DNA of 64,000 nt from Flavobacterium suaedae. Its GTDB lineage: Bacteria; Bacteroidota; Bacteroidia; Flavobacteriales; Flavobacteriaceae. Both the position numbers and the translations under genes were made by a program. The notes under the pieces are model-generated. The model was not told the origin of the DNA. It saw only the letters and a list, made by a program, of their open reading frames with translations, and did not search any database. The stretch covers positions 62,001 through 126,000 of the forward strand of contig NZ_BMJE01000007.1 in NCBI RefSeq assembly GCF_014642915.1. The letters run 5' to 3'. Of this stretch, positions 1 through 9,376 are shown piece after piece. Numbering within the stretch: position 1 is the first letter of the stretch; each line of letters begins with the position of its first letter.

Positions 1-464
1 GAACTTCGGGTGCGGGTGCGTTTTTAGTATCGCCTGACGGACAAAGAACCCTTTTCCATTTTACCAAACAAAACTCACCGTTACCAAGTAATACTATAAA
101 CGATATTGCCATTGATAATGCAACGGGAGATGTATATTTTGCTACTGATAAGGGTATGGTTACTTATAAAGGAACGTCTACCGAGGCAGCAGGCGATTTA
201 AGTAATGTATATGTGTTTCCTAATCCTGTGCGACCTGACTTTAATGGCGATGTTAACATAAGCGGACTTATTGATAATGCTAATATTAAAATAACCGATA
301 TATCAGGAAATCTGGTTTACGAAACTACCTCCGAAGGCGGTACAGTACTTTGGGACACCCGTGCTTTTGGTAGTTACAAAGTGGCATCAGGGGTGTATAT
401 GATATTTATAGCTTCTGAAGACGGTACTGAAACCAAAGTAAAAAAGGTAATGATTATTAGGTAA
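1..464 (+). CDS. porZ: PorZ-like type IX secretion protein, C-terminal part
   Basis: The frame is open from base 3, so the gene starts before the window and only about 153 codons are seen. The first part (for example NATGDVYFATDKGMV) looks like a last blade of a two-component-regulator-type beta-propeller. The last ~80 residues, beginning near NVYVFPNPVRPDF, form a T9SS-type C-terminal beta-sandwich ending in KKVMIIR. PorZ is a surface protein that works with the PorU sortase to attach cargo to anionic lipopolysaccharide. Its position directly before recO is the usual flavobacterial arrangement and is the main reason for choosing PorZ over another T9SS cargo protein. Confidence 0.75.
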   Translation, partial: TSGAGAFLVSPDGQRTLFHFTKQNSPLPSNTINDIAIDNATGDVYFATDKGMVTYKGTSTEAAGDLSNVYVFPNPVRPDFNGDVNISGLIDNANIKITDISGNLVYETTSEGGTVLWDTRAFGSYKVASGVYMIFIASEDGTETKVKKVMIIR

Positions 465-504
465 TTATTTATACAAAAGCAATTAACAGAAAGGAGTTTG
501 TGGC

Positions 505-1218
505 GTGCGGGTTAAAACAAAAGCAATTGTAATCAGTTCATTACGGTATCAGGAAAAAGGGCTTATTGTAAAATGCTTTACACAGTCCGATGGGTTAAAA
601 TCATACTTTGTGCGCGATGCTTTTTCGTCTAAAAAAAGTGCCCAAAAAACAGTTTATTTTCGTCCGCTTACTATTTTAGAAATAGAGGCGACCCATAAAA
701 ATAAAGGTACGCTGGAATATTTTAAGGAGATAAGGTTGGCACACCCTTACCAAACACTTGCTACTGATATTATTAAAACAACCATAGCTATTTTCCTGTC
801 GGAAGTTTTACATTATTGTATAAAAGAGGAAGAGCAAAACGAAAACCTGTATGCGTATTTAGAAACTTCTTTATTGTGGCTGGATACGCACGATGAGGTA
901 GCAAATTTCCATTTAATATTACTACTTGAAATTACAAAGTTTTTAGGCTTTTATCCTGATACGGGAAACCAACAGCACTCTTATTTTGAAATGACGGAAG
1001 GGATATTTATGCCATATCCTTCAGCAAGCTGTCTTTCGGAAGACGAAACCATGTTGTTACGCCGACTGATGACTTTGCGCCAGGGGGATGGAGCGAAGTC
1101 TTTTCATGTTTCCGAAAGGCAGGCACTACTAAAGGTTTTAATTGATTATTATTCTTTTCACCTTGATGGTTTTGTAAAACCAAAATCAATAGAGGTTTTA
1201 AAAGAGGTATTTAGTTAG
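505..1218 (+). CDS. recO: DNA repair protein RecO
   Basis: RecO helps load RecA on gapped DNA through the RecFOR pathway. The N-terminal ~80 residues form the OB-fold (VKTKAIVISSLRYQEKG) and the rest is the helical domain, ending in SIEVLKEVFS as in flavobacterial RecO. The length of 237 residues is normal. The start is GTG, preceded by AAGGAG eight bases upstream, one of the few clear Shine-Dalgarno sequences in the window. The gene is complete although a prophage begins at its stop codon. Its last 8 bases overlap the end of the convergent phage gene. Confidence 0.93.
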   Translation: MRVKTKAIVISSLRYQEKGLIVKCFTQSDGLKSYFVRDAFSSKKSAQKTVYFRPLTILEIEATHKNKGTLEYFKEIRLAHPYQTLATDIIKTTIAIFLSEVLHYCIKEEEQNENLYAYLETSLLWLDTHDEVANFHLILLLEITKFLGFYPDTGNQQHSYFEMTEGIFMPYPSASCLSEDETMLLRRLMTLRQGDGAKSFHVSERQALLKVLIDYYSFHLDGFVKPKSIEVLKEVFS

Positions 1219-1867
1219 CCACTAGTATACCGCCCAAAATACCTACACCAAGCCACACATACCATTTTTTATAAACAGGTGTGGGTACTTCTACCTCCGC
1301 AGCTTTAAGCTCAGTTACTTTTATATAAGGGTTGGTACTGGTAACATCGGTAGTAATAGTCTGTTTCCCTAAAAACCATTTACGCTTTACTCCTGTAATA
1401 ACGGTTACTTCGTTAGGTATGGTTAAACTATCTAAAGTAAAACCATCGTTCATAGATTTATAGCGAAAAGAATACCACTTATTTTTAATCTTGCCTGTGC
1501 GTTCAAAATCAGGATAAGGCAGTGTGTCAGTATAGGTTACTTTTATGGTATCTATTACAATACGGTCTTTATATTTAACCACATTTTTTACTGATGCAAA
1601 TTCTTTTATCAGTTCCTGTAGCTCTTTATCTTTGTCAGTTAATAATACACCCAGTGTTTCTTTATCAGCTAGTAGTGTTTTTATAGTAGCTGTTTGGGAG
1701 CCAAGCCTGTTTTTATAATAGCTTATACTATCGTTTAAAGCTTGGTAATTTGTTTTTATTCTGGTTTCGCTATTACAGCGTGGCTGCAGGAGTATTACCA
1801 GCAGCACGCTGCATAATAGGTAAGGTATGTATTTCTTATAAGTTAACCCATGTGTATGTTTTTCCAT
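1211..1867 (-). CDS. Spanin-like phage lysis membrane protein
   Basis: The family is not recognised with certainty. A hydrophobic helix lies at about residues 13-28 (IPYLLCSVLLVILLQP), followed by a long stretch of predicted coiled coil (about 35-95), a beta-rich region, and a second hydrophobic segment at the extreme C-terminus (WLGVGILGGILV). It starts inside the end of the endolysin gene, an overlap of 32 bases in another frame. In phages, genes overlapping the endolysin with a membrane anchor plus coiled coil are often spanins, which disrupt the outer membrane at lysis. The two membrane segments would fit a unimolecular or inner-membrane type. The stop overlaps the recO 3' end. Confidence 0.5.
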   Translation of the reverse strand: MEKHTHGLTYKKYIPYLLCSVLLVILLQPRCNSETRIKTNYQALNDSISYYKNRLGSQTATIKTLLADKETLGVLLTDKDKELQELIKEFASVKNVVKYKDRIVIDTIKVTYTDTLPYPDFERTGKIKNKWYSFRYKSMNDGFTLDSLTIPNEVTVITGVKRKWFLGKQTITTDVTSTNPYIKVTELKAAEVEVPTPVYKKWYVWLGVGILGGILVAN

Positions 1868-2372
1868 CTACTACTTCTATAAAAGTATCGCCTGAATCGT
1901 ATTTTCCTTTCAATGCTCTCCAGTTATGGTCAAAAGTCTTTTCAAGATGTGGGTAGTCTTTAAATGAGTTCCAGTCGCCTCCCCATGTCCAGCCAATAGA
2001 TTTAAAGTAGTCTACTACTTCCATCCAGTCGGCTTTTCTGTCATTATCAAAATCAGCATGTATGTTCCAGCTGGCTGTTTCAAATGTACGGTTGTTATCT
2101 CTGTCTAATAAAAGAACAATGTCAAAAGCTAAACCGTAATTGTGAATTGACTGACCTCCTTTTGCATTGGTTACTTTATTTCCGGGAGTTGTTCTTCCCT
2201 GTGCATATAAAGCATCTTGCTCTGCAAAGGTTCTAAGGGTATACGCAAAGCGTAGTCGTACCCCTTTACCAAGTAGTTTATTGTTAACGTGCATGTATGC
2301 ATCGCGTACTTCTTGTCTTACGGCTGGGTGAATTAGTTTAATGCGCTTAAGTGTAATGCTGTCTGCTGCCAT
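1836..2372 (-). CDS. Endolysin, M15-family peptidase
   Basis: This is a peptidoglycan L-alanyl-D-glutamate-type peptidase of the VanY/M15 fold, used for host lysis. The zinc-site signature SIHNYGLAFD gives ligands H77 and D84, and KDYPHLE gives the third ligand H142 with the acidic residue just before it. Length (178 residues) is normal for single-domain phage M15 endolysins such as Ply500-type enzymes. No signal peptide is seen, so export would rely on the holin gene immediately downstream in the region (2563-3090). A C-terminal ~25-residue tail after the catalytic domain has no recognised fold. Confidence 0.88.
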   Translation of the reverse strand: MAADSITLKRIKLIHPAVRQEVRDAYMHVNNKLLGKGVRLRFAYTLRTFAEQDALYAQGRTTPGNKVTNAKGGQSIHNYGLAFDIVLLLDRDNNRTFETASWNIHADFDNDRKADWMEVVDYFKSIGWTWGGDWNSFKDYPHLEKTFDHNWRALKGKYDSGDTFIEVVDGKTYTWVNL

Positions 2373-2562
2373 TGTATGTAGTTTTTAGTTGAAAACTTGT
2401 AATTTTTTAGTTGTATTATATGTTGTTTAGTAATGAAAAAATGGATGTAATATTTTGTATATCAAAAGTATAAAACATGAAAGCATTGCAACGGTATGCA
2501 ATTTATTAATTTTTTGCCTTTATTTTTTTCGAATACCTGTTTTTTTACACCCACTTTTGTAG

Positions 2563-3090
2563 CTATTGCTTTTTGTTGTCTTTTATTTTATCTAAATCAA
2601 GATCTTGATTAAAAGTTTTAATTTTCTGAATCCAGCCTATTGGAGGAAATACACCATTGGTTAGTGCGCTCATATTCATAAATGCCGAGCCGGCAGGGTA
2701 GAGTATAACCATTAATCGGGTGAGCGATTTTAAATAATCATATATAAAAGTTGTTTCTTTTACGGTATGCTGTATTATTTCGAACAATATAGCGGCTCCT
2801 GCACAAAAGGTTAGTTTGGTTATAAGCCCTATAAGGTTTTTTTTAATAGTAAAGTCTTTTAATTTAAAAGCGTGATAAGCGCTGCCTATAACGTGGTCTA
2901 TAGCTATGCAGGTAAGTACTCCGGCAATAAAATCTCCATTTGATATAGTCCATTGGGAAATTGTTGTAAAAAACCATGTAACAAAGCTAAAAGGCAGGCT
3001 TAATGCTATAACTGATTTTATTTTAAGCACCAAGCTGCTACTGTGAAGTAGCAGCAGGTGTTTAATGGTAAACGTCAGTAAATAGTTCAT
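2563..3090 (-). CDS. Phage holin
   Basis: This small inner-membrane protein has about four hydrophobic segments (near residues 26-45, 52-72, 88-108 and 125-140) and a charged C-terminal tail (DLDLDKIKDNKKQ), the layout of the toxin-secretion/phage-lysis holin family common in Bacteroidota phages. It would form the membrane lesion that releases the endolysin. It lies between the fibre genes and the endolysin, as expected for a lysis cassette. The 190 bases between it and the endolysin contain no gene. Confidence 0.72.
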   Translation of the reverse strand: MNYLLTFTIKHLLLLHSSSLVLKIKSVIALSLPFSFVTWFFTTISQWTISNGDFIAGVLTCIAIDHVIGSAYHAFKLKDFTIKKNLIGLITKLTFCAGAAILFEIIQHTVKETTFIYDYLKSLTRLMVILYPAGSAFMNMSALTNGVFPPIGWIQKIKTFNQDLDLDKIKDNKKQ

Positions 3091-3117
3091 TTTTTGCCGA
3101 GTAGGGAAATATAAGTT

Positions 3118-4470
3118 TTATGCTATTTGAGGTAGGTTTATTTTTTCTAAATAGTTGTTGTATAAAGTTCTAAATATTTGTGTTTCAGCATATGATAGTG
3201 ATTTTCCTGCAAAAAAGCAGCATATCCCTGCATCTCCATAGCTATCCAATCTTCTTAACAGTTTTTGGGTGTCGTTCCATCCATAATATATATTACTTTC
3301 TACTTGCCTTTGCTGTAAGTTGTCTCTGTTGATGTATGAGCAGTCAAATTCTCCATATCTAATCATACTTTTTAAACCAACACCAGAAAAGTCTACACTG
3401 GTATCAGGATAATATCCTGTATTTATTCTGTGCGATAAGTTGTCAGCATTTCCTATCCAGTTGTTTGAATTTATTGTAAGTCCAGTCAAGTTTGTTCTTC
3501 CCGGTATTGTATATTCTTTATGAACAACAAGGCTTATAGAAGCATCGTTTAGTTGATACTTATTAGTATTTATATGGCTGGGGTTAAATTGTGTATCTAT
3601 ATATCCATCATTTCCATCGCCTTCCCATCCTATAGAAGTATAACTACACCCTCCATAAACTGTAGCAAGTTCTGATTCAGGTTTTTTCCAGTTTATTTTA
3701 CTAAACTCATACATGTCATATTTAAAACCTGTAGGCATATCTCCTGATTCAATTTTAGCTCCCCATATATACCAAATATCATTACCTAATGGTTCTGGAT
3801 CAGTTCGTCCGTTATATAGCCAAATATGGTCTCCTTCTGAAGCAGTAAAAGTAAAACTTAACCTATACCAGCCATCTCCAATATACTCTACAGTCCATTC
3901 ATTACCGCTTGATGTAAAGATTTCTCCTGTTGTATAATCAAGTCTTACTATTGGAAGAGCTTGCCCTAATGTGTGATTTCTTAACCTGAACCTTCTTTGT
4001 GAGGTTCCTGTTCCTGCTTTTGTATATATTGAAAATACATTATTGTTTGAAGGAGCTTTGTTATTTATTTTAACTATGTTAGCAGGCTCTTCTCCTACTG
4101 CATTTGTGTCATCAAATTTACAAGCACTATATGTTCCGTCAGGAGCAGTTGTCTCAATAGTGTTGGGAGTTTTTGTTGCATTTCCTGAAGGCCAGCTATT
4201 ACTTGCAAAATTAGAGCTGTCAGGTATATAGTTGTTTTCATTATTATATGAATACTGAAAAAAATCATCCAATTTATTCCAAATCCCATTTTTAATCTGT
4301 TCTCTTATTAATACATTTATTCCTGCTATAGTATTATCAGAAGGTAAGGCAAATCCTTCTGATTTTGCTCGATCTAAAATTTTCTGAGTTTCTTTTAATA
4401 AAGGGTATTTATTACTATACCCTTTATTTTGATGACTTATTTGATACTTGCTCGATATGTGATTGTTCAT
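3118..4470 (-). CDS. Tail fibre / receptor-binding protein with lectin-like domains
   Basis: About residues 75-250 resemble a carbohydrate-binding beta-sandwich often found in phage fibres (the GDGWYRLSFTFTASEGDHIW region, with WYIWGAKIE). Residues from about 280 to the end look like a LamG/concanavalin-type domain with aromatic-rich strands. The stop of the upstream fibre gene is 2 bases away, so the two are co-translated. The role is inferred from domain type and position between tail fibre and holin: host surface recognition. Confidence 0.6.
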   Translation of the reverse strand: MNNHISSKYQISHQNKGYSNKYPLLKETQKILDRAKSEGFALPSDNTIAGINVLIREQIKNGIWNKLDDFFQYSYNNENNYIPDSSNFASNSWPSGNATKTPNTIETTAPDGTYSACKFDDTNAVGEEPANIVKINNKAPSNNNVFSIYTKAGTGTSQRRFRLRNHTLGQALPIVRLDYTTGEIFTSSGNEWTVEYIGDGWYRLSFTFTASEGDHIWLYNGRTDPEPLGNDIWYIWGAKIESGDMPTGFKYDMYEFSKINWKKPESELATVYGGCSYTSIGWEGDGNDGYIDTQFNPSHINTNKYQLNDASISLVVHKEYTIPGRTNLTGLTINSNNWIGNADNLSHRINTGYYPDTSVDFSGVGLKSMIRYGEFDCSYINRDNLQQRQVESNIYYGWNDTQKLLRRLDSYGDAGICCFFAGKSLSYAETQIFRTLYNNYLEKINLPQIA

Positions 4471-4472
4471 AG

Positions 4473-6404
4473 TTATATTGCTTTATGAATTCTACTTACA
4501 CTCCAACTAATATCATATATATTACAGCTTCCATTACATCTTGCATATAATGTGCCTCCGTTCACATCCCAATCACTCGAAAGAATAGCAGCTATAGAAA
4601 GATTTATATGTCTTACTTCGCCCATACCTTTTGGAAATGTAAACATGTGTTTGTTTTCCTGTCCTGAACCATCATTAAACCATAGCTCTATATAACTTGC
4701 AGAGGCATCTGTAGGAATTGATTTTAGGTTAATGTCAATTGAAAGATTATCATTTTCGCCACCTAGTATTTTGCTGTAGTCATAACTCAATCCCGATGCT
4801 ACACTATCTATAAGTTCAGTAAATGTAGCGACGTCAGTAGGGAGTTGATTTTCATTTACTAAGTTACTATTATTAGGAACTATTGTGTCAGTATCTGCTG
4901 TAATAGAAAAAGGAGTTCCTGAAGTATATTGAGAATCAGAATATTTACCCCAGCCGGTTTCGCTAACCCCTTCTTTTAAATATAATGTTCCTGAATTCTC
5001 TGAAGTTAAAGCCTCATATTCAGCAAGAGTACCAACCCATACTTTATTTATAGTTTGAGGTGAGGTTTCATCTAATTCAATAAATGGAATATCGTCTATA
5101 TATTTTTTTTGTACGTAGTCTAATGCAGTAATGTTTGCAGTAAAGTCTTGATTACCTGATAACCCTTTTGAATTTGGTATACTACTTGATATTGTTACTG
5201 AGCTATTATAAAGCCCTTCTCCATTAGCTATTCCTACAGACGTTGAGTTTCCAAAAGAATTAATTGCAGAAAAATTAATATCATTAGGAGTAAATTCTAA
5301 TTTTACTTCAGTTCCTGAATTATTATCTTTATTAGATAGTACAAAGTTATCTTCATCTAAAAACTCTATAGATTTTATTAAGTTATTATAATAACCATCT
5401 TCATATTTCGCAATTATTTTTTTAGTACCATTCAAAGTATTTTCAAACTCTATGTCTCCAGTAATAGGTTTTCCTGCTTCTGTACCGCTAAGTAATAAAA
5501 CATTACTTGCAGTTCCGTCATTAACAGTTATACCCTTTACTTCAATGTTGTTTGTAGTAATATTACCATTATCAGTTATTTGTTGTAAGGTAGTATCAGG
5601 GATTAAATTACTATTAGTACTACTCACAAGGTCACTTTCAGCTAAATCACCATTATAGATTGATGGAGTACCAACAAATTGCACAAAATAAAGTACTTCG
5701 TTTTGAGTATAACTAAAGTAATAAGAAATTACATTTCCTTCCTCATCAAGCTGACCTGATAAAGTAAAATCACGTTGAGTGCTATTAGCTGCGTTTAAAT
5801 AATCACCATCAGTTAATTCTCCTAAATCAATAATTGAAGTGCCTGGTGTATTTTCAACATCTTCGCTGGTATATGTTTCGTAGTTTATAAATCTTAATTG
5901 GTCATAGTCTACACTTGTATAAGTACCCTTACCACTTAAGAAGAAATAGGAATACAGTCGAGGTGTATCATTAACAGTAATAACTGCATATACTATAACA
6001 GGGGTTTCAGTGGCGGTAATAGTAAATGGATTTTCACTCATTTTTTGAGCTACTGAATACCTGTAGTTAGTAGAGTCTGCTGTGGTATCAACCCCTGCAA
6101 TTTCTGTATGTCCTACAGAGATAACTCTCGCTCTATTATTATGGTCAAAAACGCCTCCTTCACCAAGAGTAGTTCTATCATAACAAATACTCATTATTGC
6201 TGATTGAAGTTCCTCGATACTGTTGTAGCTTGTGCCGTTTACTGTGAATTGTGAATACTCTGTAAAAGGGATTAAAACGTCTTTGTTATCATATACGTTA
6301 TAAATTATAAGCTTATTCCCTGCTATTCGGGTAATATAATTCCTAAAATACTCAACTCCGTTTAGTATAAACCTTTTGTCGGTGAAACTATTTACTGTAA
6401 TCAT
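4473..6404 (-). CDS. Large tail fibre protein
   Basis: This is a 643-residue protein rich in Thr, Ser, Asn and Gly, typical of trimeric beta-structured fibres. The N-terminal ~100 residues (MITVNSFTDKRFILNGVEYF) are of a type that begins many flavobacterial phage fibre proteins and probably attaches to the tail. The C-terminal ~120 residues (SASYIELWFNDGSGQENKH) resemble a jelly-roll head domain. It is followed with a 2-base gap by the lectin-like fibre gene and preceded by the head-tail adaptor. No chaperone or peptidase domain is evident. Confidence 0.6.
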   Translation of the reverse strand: MITVNSFTDKRFILNGVEYFRNYITRIAGNKLIIYNVYDNKDVLIPFTEYSQFTVNGTSYNSIEELQSAIMSICYDRTTLGEGGVFDHNNRARVISVGHTEIAGVDTTADSTNYRYSVAQKMSENPFTITATETPVIVYAVITVNDTPRLYSYFFLSGKGTYTSVDYDQLRFINYETYTSEDVENTPGTSIIDLGELTDGDYLNAANSTQRDFTLSGQLDEEGNVISYYFSYTQNEVLYFVQFVGTPSIYNGDLAESDLVSSTNSNLIPDTTLQQITDNGNITTNNIEVKGITVNDGTASNVLLLSGTEAGKPITGDIEFENTLNGTKKIIAKYEDGYYNNLIKSIEFLDEDNFVLSNKDNNSGTEVKLEFTPNDINFSAINSFGNSTSVGIANGEGLYNSSVTISSSIPNSKGLSGNQDFTANITALDYVQKKYIDDIPFIELDETSPQTINKVWVGTLAEYEALTSENSGTLYLKEGVSETGWGKYSDSQYTSGTPFSITADTDTIVPNNSNLVNENQLPTDVATFTELIDSVASGLSYDYSKILGGENDNLSIDINLKSIPTDASASYIELWFNDGSGQENKHMFTFPKGMGEVRHINLSIAAILSSDWDVNGGTLYARCNGSCNIYDISWSVSRIHKAI

Positions 6405-6409
6405 TTTTA

Positions 6410-6913
6410 TTATATAATTTTACTAAATCTCATACTGCGGTTTGTGTTTTTGCCACAGTATTTTTTGTATTCGCTATTTCCAGTTCTTATAAGCCAAAGC
6501 GCTACGTTTTCCCATATTTTAAAAGCAGATTCTCTGTTTAGCTGGTATATTGTTTTTTTGGTAGTACCCTCTACCGGTCTACTGGTATCGTTATTTATTT
6601 TTTCGACTACTGAAAAAGGAGTATCAGTAACCAATGAAAACATCATGTATCGGGCATAGGTAAAATAGGCTATAGCCATTTTTAGCCCATAGTTGGTATA
6701 AGTAGTACCTTCATACTCGTAAGAGCTTCCATCCAGTAAATCCGGGTAACTTTCGGGAGATGCTATAACAGCATTGAATAGTTTTTCACCCAAAAGCGGC
6801 TGAATATCCAGTAACTGCGCATCCAAAATCATTTCATTGAGTTTACTGTCGTTTGGGGTTTTTGATATTTGCCTGTATTTAGCAATATCATTCCTCGTAA
6901 TTAATGCCTGCAT
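6410..6913 (-). CDS. Phage head-tail adaptor-like protein
   Basis: An all-helical protein of 167 residues with the N-terminal pattern ITRNDIAKYRQISK, then DAQLLDIQPLLGEKLF, which resembles the head-completion/connector-like proteins (DUF6712-type) of Bacteroidota phages. Its start lies 26 bases inside the end of the portal gene, so the two are translationally linked. It probably extends the portal ring toward the tail. The family assignment is from memory of the pattern and is only moderately sure. Confidence 0.5.
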   Translation of the reverse strand: MQALITRNDIAKYRQISKTPNDSKLNEMILDAQLLDIQPLLGEKLFNAVIASPESYPDLLDGSSYEYEGTTYTNYGLKMAIAYFTYARYMMFSLVTDTPFSVVEKINNDTSRPVEGTTKKTIYQLNRESAFKIWENVALWLIRTGNSEYKKYCGKNTNRSMRFSKII

Positions 6914-8045
6914 CGTCTGTAAGTTTTATAGGTTCTACTTTTATACCTGATAAGTCCTGAGACCATTCCAGCAACTGATTAATAACCGAAGTAAGCATGT
7001 TACGCTCTTTGGTAGTGTTCTCCCAATACGTGCGTTTCATTTCGCGAATTGCCTCGCCTGAATTACCAAATAAAGATGCTTCATTGGTTTTGATAAGCCC
7101 CGCCGGTAAGTTGTTGAAAGCGACTAAAATATTTTCCCGAACACTGCTTTCAGTATACTCGAAAAGCTCATCGTCAATTTTGCTTTCAATCTGTTTGATT
7201 AATATGGCGTCATCCAGTTTTTCGCCTGCAAAATCCATTTCAAGGCAAAGTACACCACCAGTATTCTCTGCACCTAAGCTGTCTTTAATGGCTTGTTGAA
7301 ACCTGTCGCGCTCGCTTTCAGCATCTATTAATGCTTTGCTTCCGGGTTCTAAACCTTCTTCAACCAATGGGCGTGTTACAACTAAGGTGTTACCAAAAAA
7401 GCCTTTGCGTAGCAGACGGTTTTTGTAAACGGCTGCTTGTGCCTCGCTGTCGCAATCATCAGCAACACTGTCAATACGCGATAGGGGATAGCGCAGCTTG
7501 GTATCCATATTTACAAACAGTACCTGCCCTTTGTAATGTTCCCAACCTCCTGCTTTATTTACCTGTGCATCAATTACTTTTTTACGAGGATTAAAAACAT
7601 CAATAAGCTGGATGTCGGAACGTTTTGGGTTGAGCCATTCTTTACTTACGGCTATTTTGCCTGCATAGTCGTTACTATCTGCTTTACCTATTCTGCACCA
7701 TTCATAAGGAATTACGCTGAAGTCGGATATTTGATAAAGTGCATTCCAGTTAACGTGGATAAATACCCCGCGCTGTTTTACAAGGTCATCGGCTATATCA
7801 TCAGCAAAATCAATTAATGTTAAGTCTTTCTCTTTGTTTACAATAAGGCTGTCATTTTCCTCTCCGTACCCTTTACCGATGAGATATTGCAGCATTATAC
7901 TGGCTGCCGATTTTGCTGTTACGCTGTTATTAATAAGCCTGTCCATACGTTCGGGGTAGGCATTATCAGTATCATTAGCATAAACGTCGGCGCTTTTATT
8001 CCAGGGGGTTAGTCTTTTCCAAACATCTATTAAAAGTGTTCTCAT
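6888..8045 (-). CDS. Phage portal protein
   Basis: The portal forms the dodecameric DNA gate at the capsid vertex. The N-terminal part has the usual pattern of a short helix, YANDTDNAYPERMDRL, then a helical stem region. The C-terminal clip/stem part includes FNNLPAGLI and LFGNSGEAIREMKRTYWE, typical of portal proteins, followed by helices that pack inside the capsid. The 385-residue length fits the compact HK97-like class. The gene overlaps the preceding one by 4 bases. It is far from terminase, on the other side of the tail genes, which is unusual. Confidence 0.78.
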   Translation of the reverse strand: MRTLLIDVWKRLTPWNKSADVYANDTDNAYPERMDRLINNSVTAKSAASIMLQYLIGKGYGEENDSLIVNKEKDLTLIDFADDIADDLVKQRGVFIHVNWNALYQISDFSVIPYEWCRIGKADSNDYAGKIAVSKEWLNPKRSDIQLIDVFNPRKKVIDAQVNKAGGWEHYKGQVLFVNMDTKLRYPLSRIDSVADDCDSEAQAAVYKNRLLRKGFFGNTLVVTRPLVEEGLEPGSKALIDAESERDRFQQAIKDSLGAENTGGVLCLEMDFAGEKLDDAILIKQIESKIDDELFEYTESSVRENILVAFNNLPAGLIKTNEASLFGNSGEAIREMKRTYWENTTKERNMLTSVINQLLEWSQDLSGIKVEPIKLTDDAGINYEE

Positions 8046-8539
8046 TGTTGTTCTGCATTAGGCAAACCTTCTTCTTGTGCTTGTTGTGCTTTAGGTTCTG
8101 CCTGCTGCTGTGCTGCCTCATCAACAGTTGTTTTTTTCTTTGCCTGTGATCTTTTTTTTCGTTGAGGTTTCTCCTCTTTTGGTTCTTGTATGGTTGGTTC
8201 AGGCAATTGTGAGAAAAAGCGTTCGCCGTTAGGACGGGCTAAGAGTTCTTTGGCATATTCTTCGGTAATATTACTGTTGTTGACTAAAACTGATGAACCG
8301 AACCGTAAAGGGATATTCTCGTACTTTGGTTTTAGTTTGTATTGTGTTTCGCTTGCCATTTCGTTAAAGTATTTTTTGTACTTGTTTACACAAGTAGTTA
8401 AACATATAGGACAACCGGGGTTGACTTTTTCATTAAAAATTGAGGTATACTCCTGCCAGAATAACTGGAGATACCGGACACCATCGCTACGCTTTCCGGT
8501 AACGATGGTGTTGATATCCATTTTTGTGAAATCAAGCAT
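8042..8539 (-). CDS. Unknown phage protein with a Cys cluster and charged tail
   Basis: Function is not recognised. Residues ~40-55 contain GCPICLTTCVNKYKKYF, three closely spaced cysteines that could bind metal. The last ~55 residues are low-complexity, rich in Glu, Gln, Lys and Ala (KEEKPQRKKRSQAKKKT, then QQQAEPKAQQAQEEG), probably disordered. The position between the presumed tail-tube/structural protein and the portal suggests a head or connector accessory role. The stop overlaps the portal start by 4 bases. Confidence 0.55.
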   Translation of the reverse strand: MLDFTKMDINTIVTGKRSDGVRYLQLFWQEYTSIFNEKVNPGCPICLTTCVNKYKKYFNEMASETQYKLKPKYENIPLRFGSSVLVNNSNITEEYAKELLARPNGERFFSQLPEPTIQEPKEEKPQRKKRSQAKKKTTVDEAAQQQAEPKAQQAQEEGLPNAEQQ

Positions 8540-8544
8540 TGTTA

Positions 8545-9138
8545 TTAGGCTTCAACAAATGCAGCATCAAATACTGTTTTGGTAGTAGCGTAATCTGTTT
8601 CAAGAAGTGTTTTAGGCATTGTAGGCTCTTCAAAACCATCTACCGATGCAAGCTCAAAAACAATCATGTTGTCGTTTTCTTTAGAGCTGTTTGTCATGGT
8701 ACTGATTTCTAAACCGGATTTAAGTCCTAAAATTTCAAAAGCATCTGCATTTCCTGCACCTTTCCAAAGTTGTTCTACCACTATTACGTATTTAGCACCT
8801 TGAGAAAGGCTATCTGCCTGCGTTTTATTATCCAAACTTGGGTTAAAAATTACGCCGCTAAATGTATGTTTAAATTTATCAGGAGCGTTTTCTTTCTTTA
8901 CAAGTTCCCAAGCTTTACCATTAGCTTGTTTAACACCGGTTAATTTGTAACCTGTTTTCCCTGATTTCAGTTGAAGGTTAGTTACTAATAAACGGTTACT
9001 TGCATCATAAGTAGTAGCTGTTGTATCAATATCATCCTTGTTGATTAATACAATGTTTTGTTCTATACCACCTATTGGTGCGTTAGCACAATCAAAAGTT
9101 ATATCGGCTGTTAAAAGCCCTGTGCAATCTACTGCCAT
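8545..9138 (-). CDS. Probable major tail (tube) protein
   Basis: A 197-residue, beta-rich protein starting MAVDCTGLLTADITFDCANAP, a beginning seen in structural proteins of many Bacteroidota phages. No membrane or enzymatic motifs are present. It lies directly after the capsid gene in transcription order, where phages place either a tail-tube or a capsid decoration protein. Tail tube is preferred because no other gene in the window fits that essential role, but decoration protein is a real alternative. Confidence 0.5.
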   Translation of the reverse strand: MAVDCTGLLTADITFDCANAPIGGIEQNIVLINKDDIDTTATTYDASNRLLVTNLQLKSGKTGYKLTGVKQANGKAWELVKKENAPDKFKHTFSGVIFNPSLDNKTQADSLSQGAKYVIVVEQLWKGAGNADAFEILGLKSGLEISTMTNSSKENDNMIVFELASVDGFEEPTMPKTLLETDYATTKTVFDAAFVEA

Positions 9139-9180
9139 TGTTGTTTTGTTTTAAAAAGTTGAAGTATTGTGTTTAGATAA

Positions 9181-9376
9181 AAGTTGAAAACCCGAAAGTT
9201 GAAAAAGAGATCAGCCAAAAGCCATTAGGCAATAGTTTTTTATTTAGTCGAAAGTCATGCGTCGAAAGTCAAAAAGTTGATGTTTTTAGTTTGTGAGGCA
9301 ATTGCCTACTGTGACTGAGTACTGCGACTTTTTACTATGGAATATTGCCTATTGCCTAATTACTATTGCCTCAAAA
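9181..9376. repeat. Intergenic heptamer-array repeat between tail and capsid genes
   Basis: This gap is built from contiguous 7-base units. GTCGAAA, GTCATGC, GTCGAAA and GTCAAAA fill 9247-9274. ATTGCCT, ATTGCCT, AATTACT and ATTGCCT fill 9344-9371. ATTGCCT, ACTGTGA, CTGAGTA and CTGCGAC fill 9301-9328. A 19-base word (9214-9232, GCCAAAAGCC then ATTAGGCAA) recurs inverted at 11565-11583 with one mismatch. No gene is seen. Confidence 0.75.

Noticed and set aside
1160-1230. Attachment-site core at the recO 3' end
   Set aside because: No matching direct repeat of useful length was found in 30922-32276.
8042-8539. Zinc-finger transcription factor
   Set aside because: Only three closely spaced cysteines and no second pair; the rest is low complexity.
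9181-9376. CRISPR array
   Set aside because: Units are 7 bases, contiguous and degenerate, with no spacers of 30-40 bases and no cas genes.
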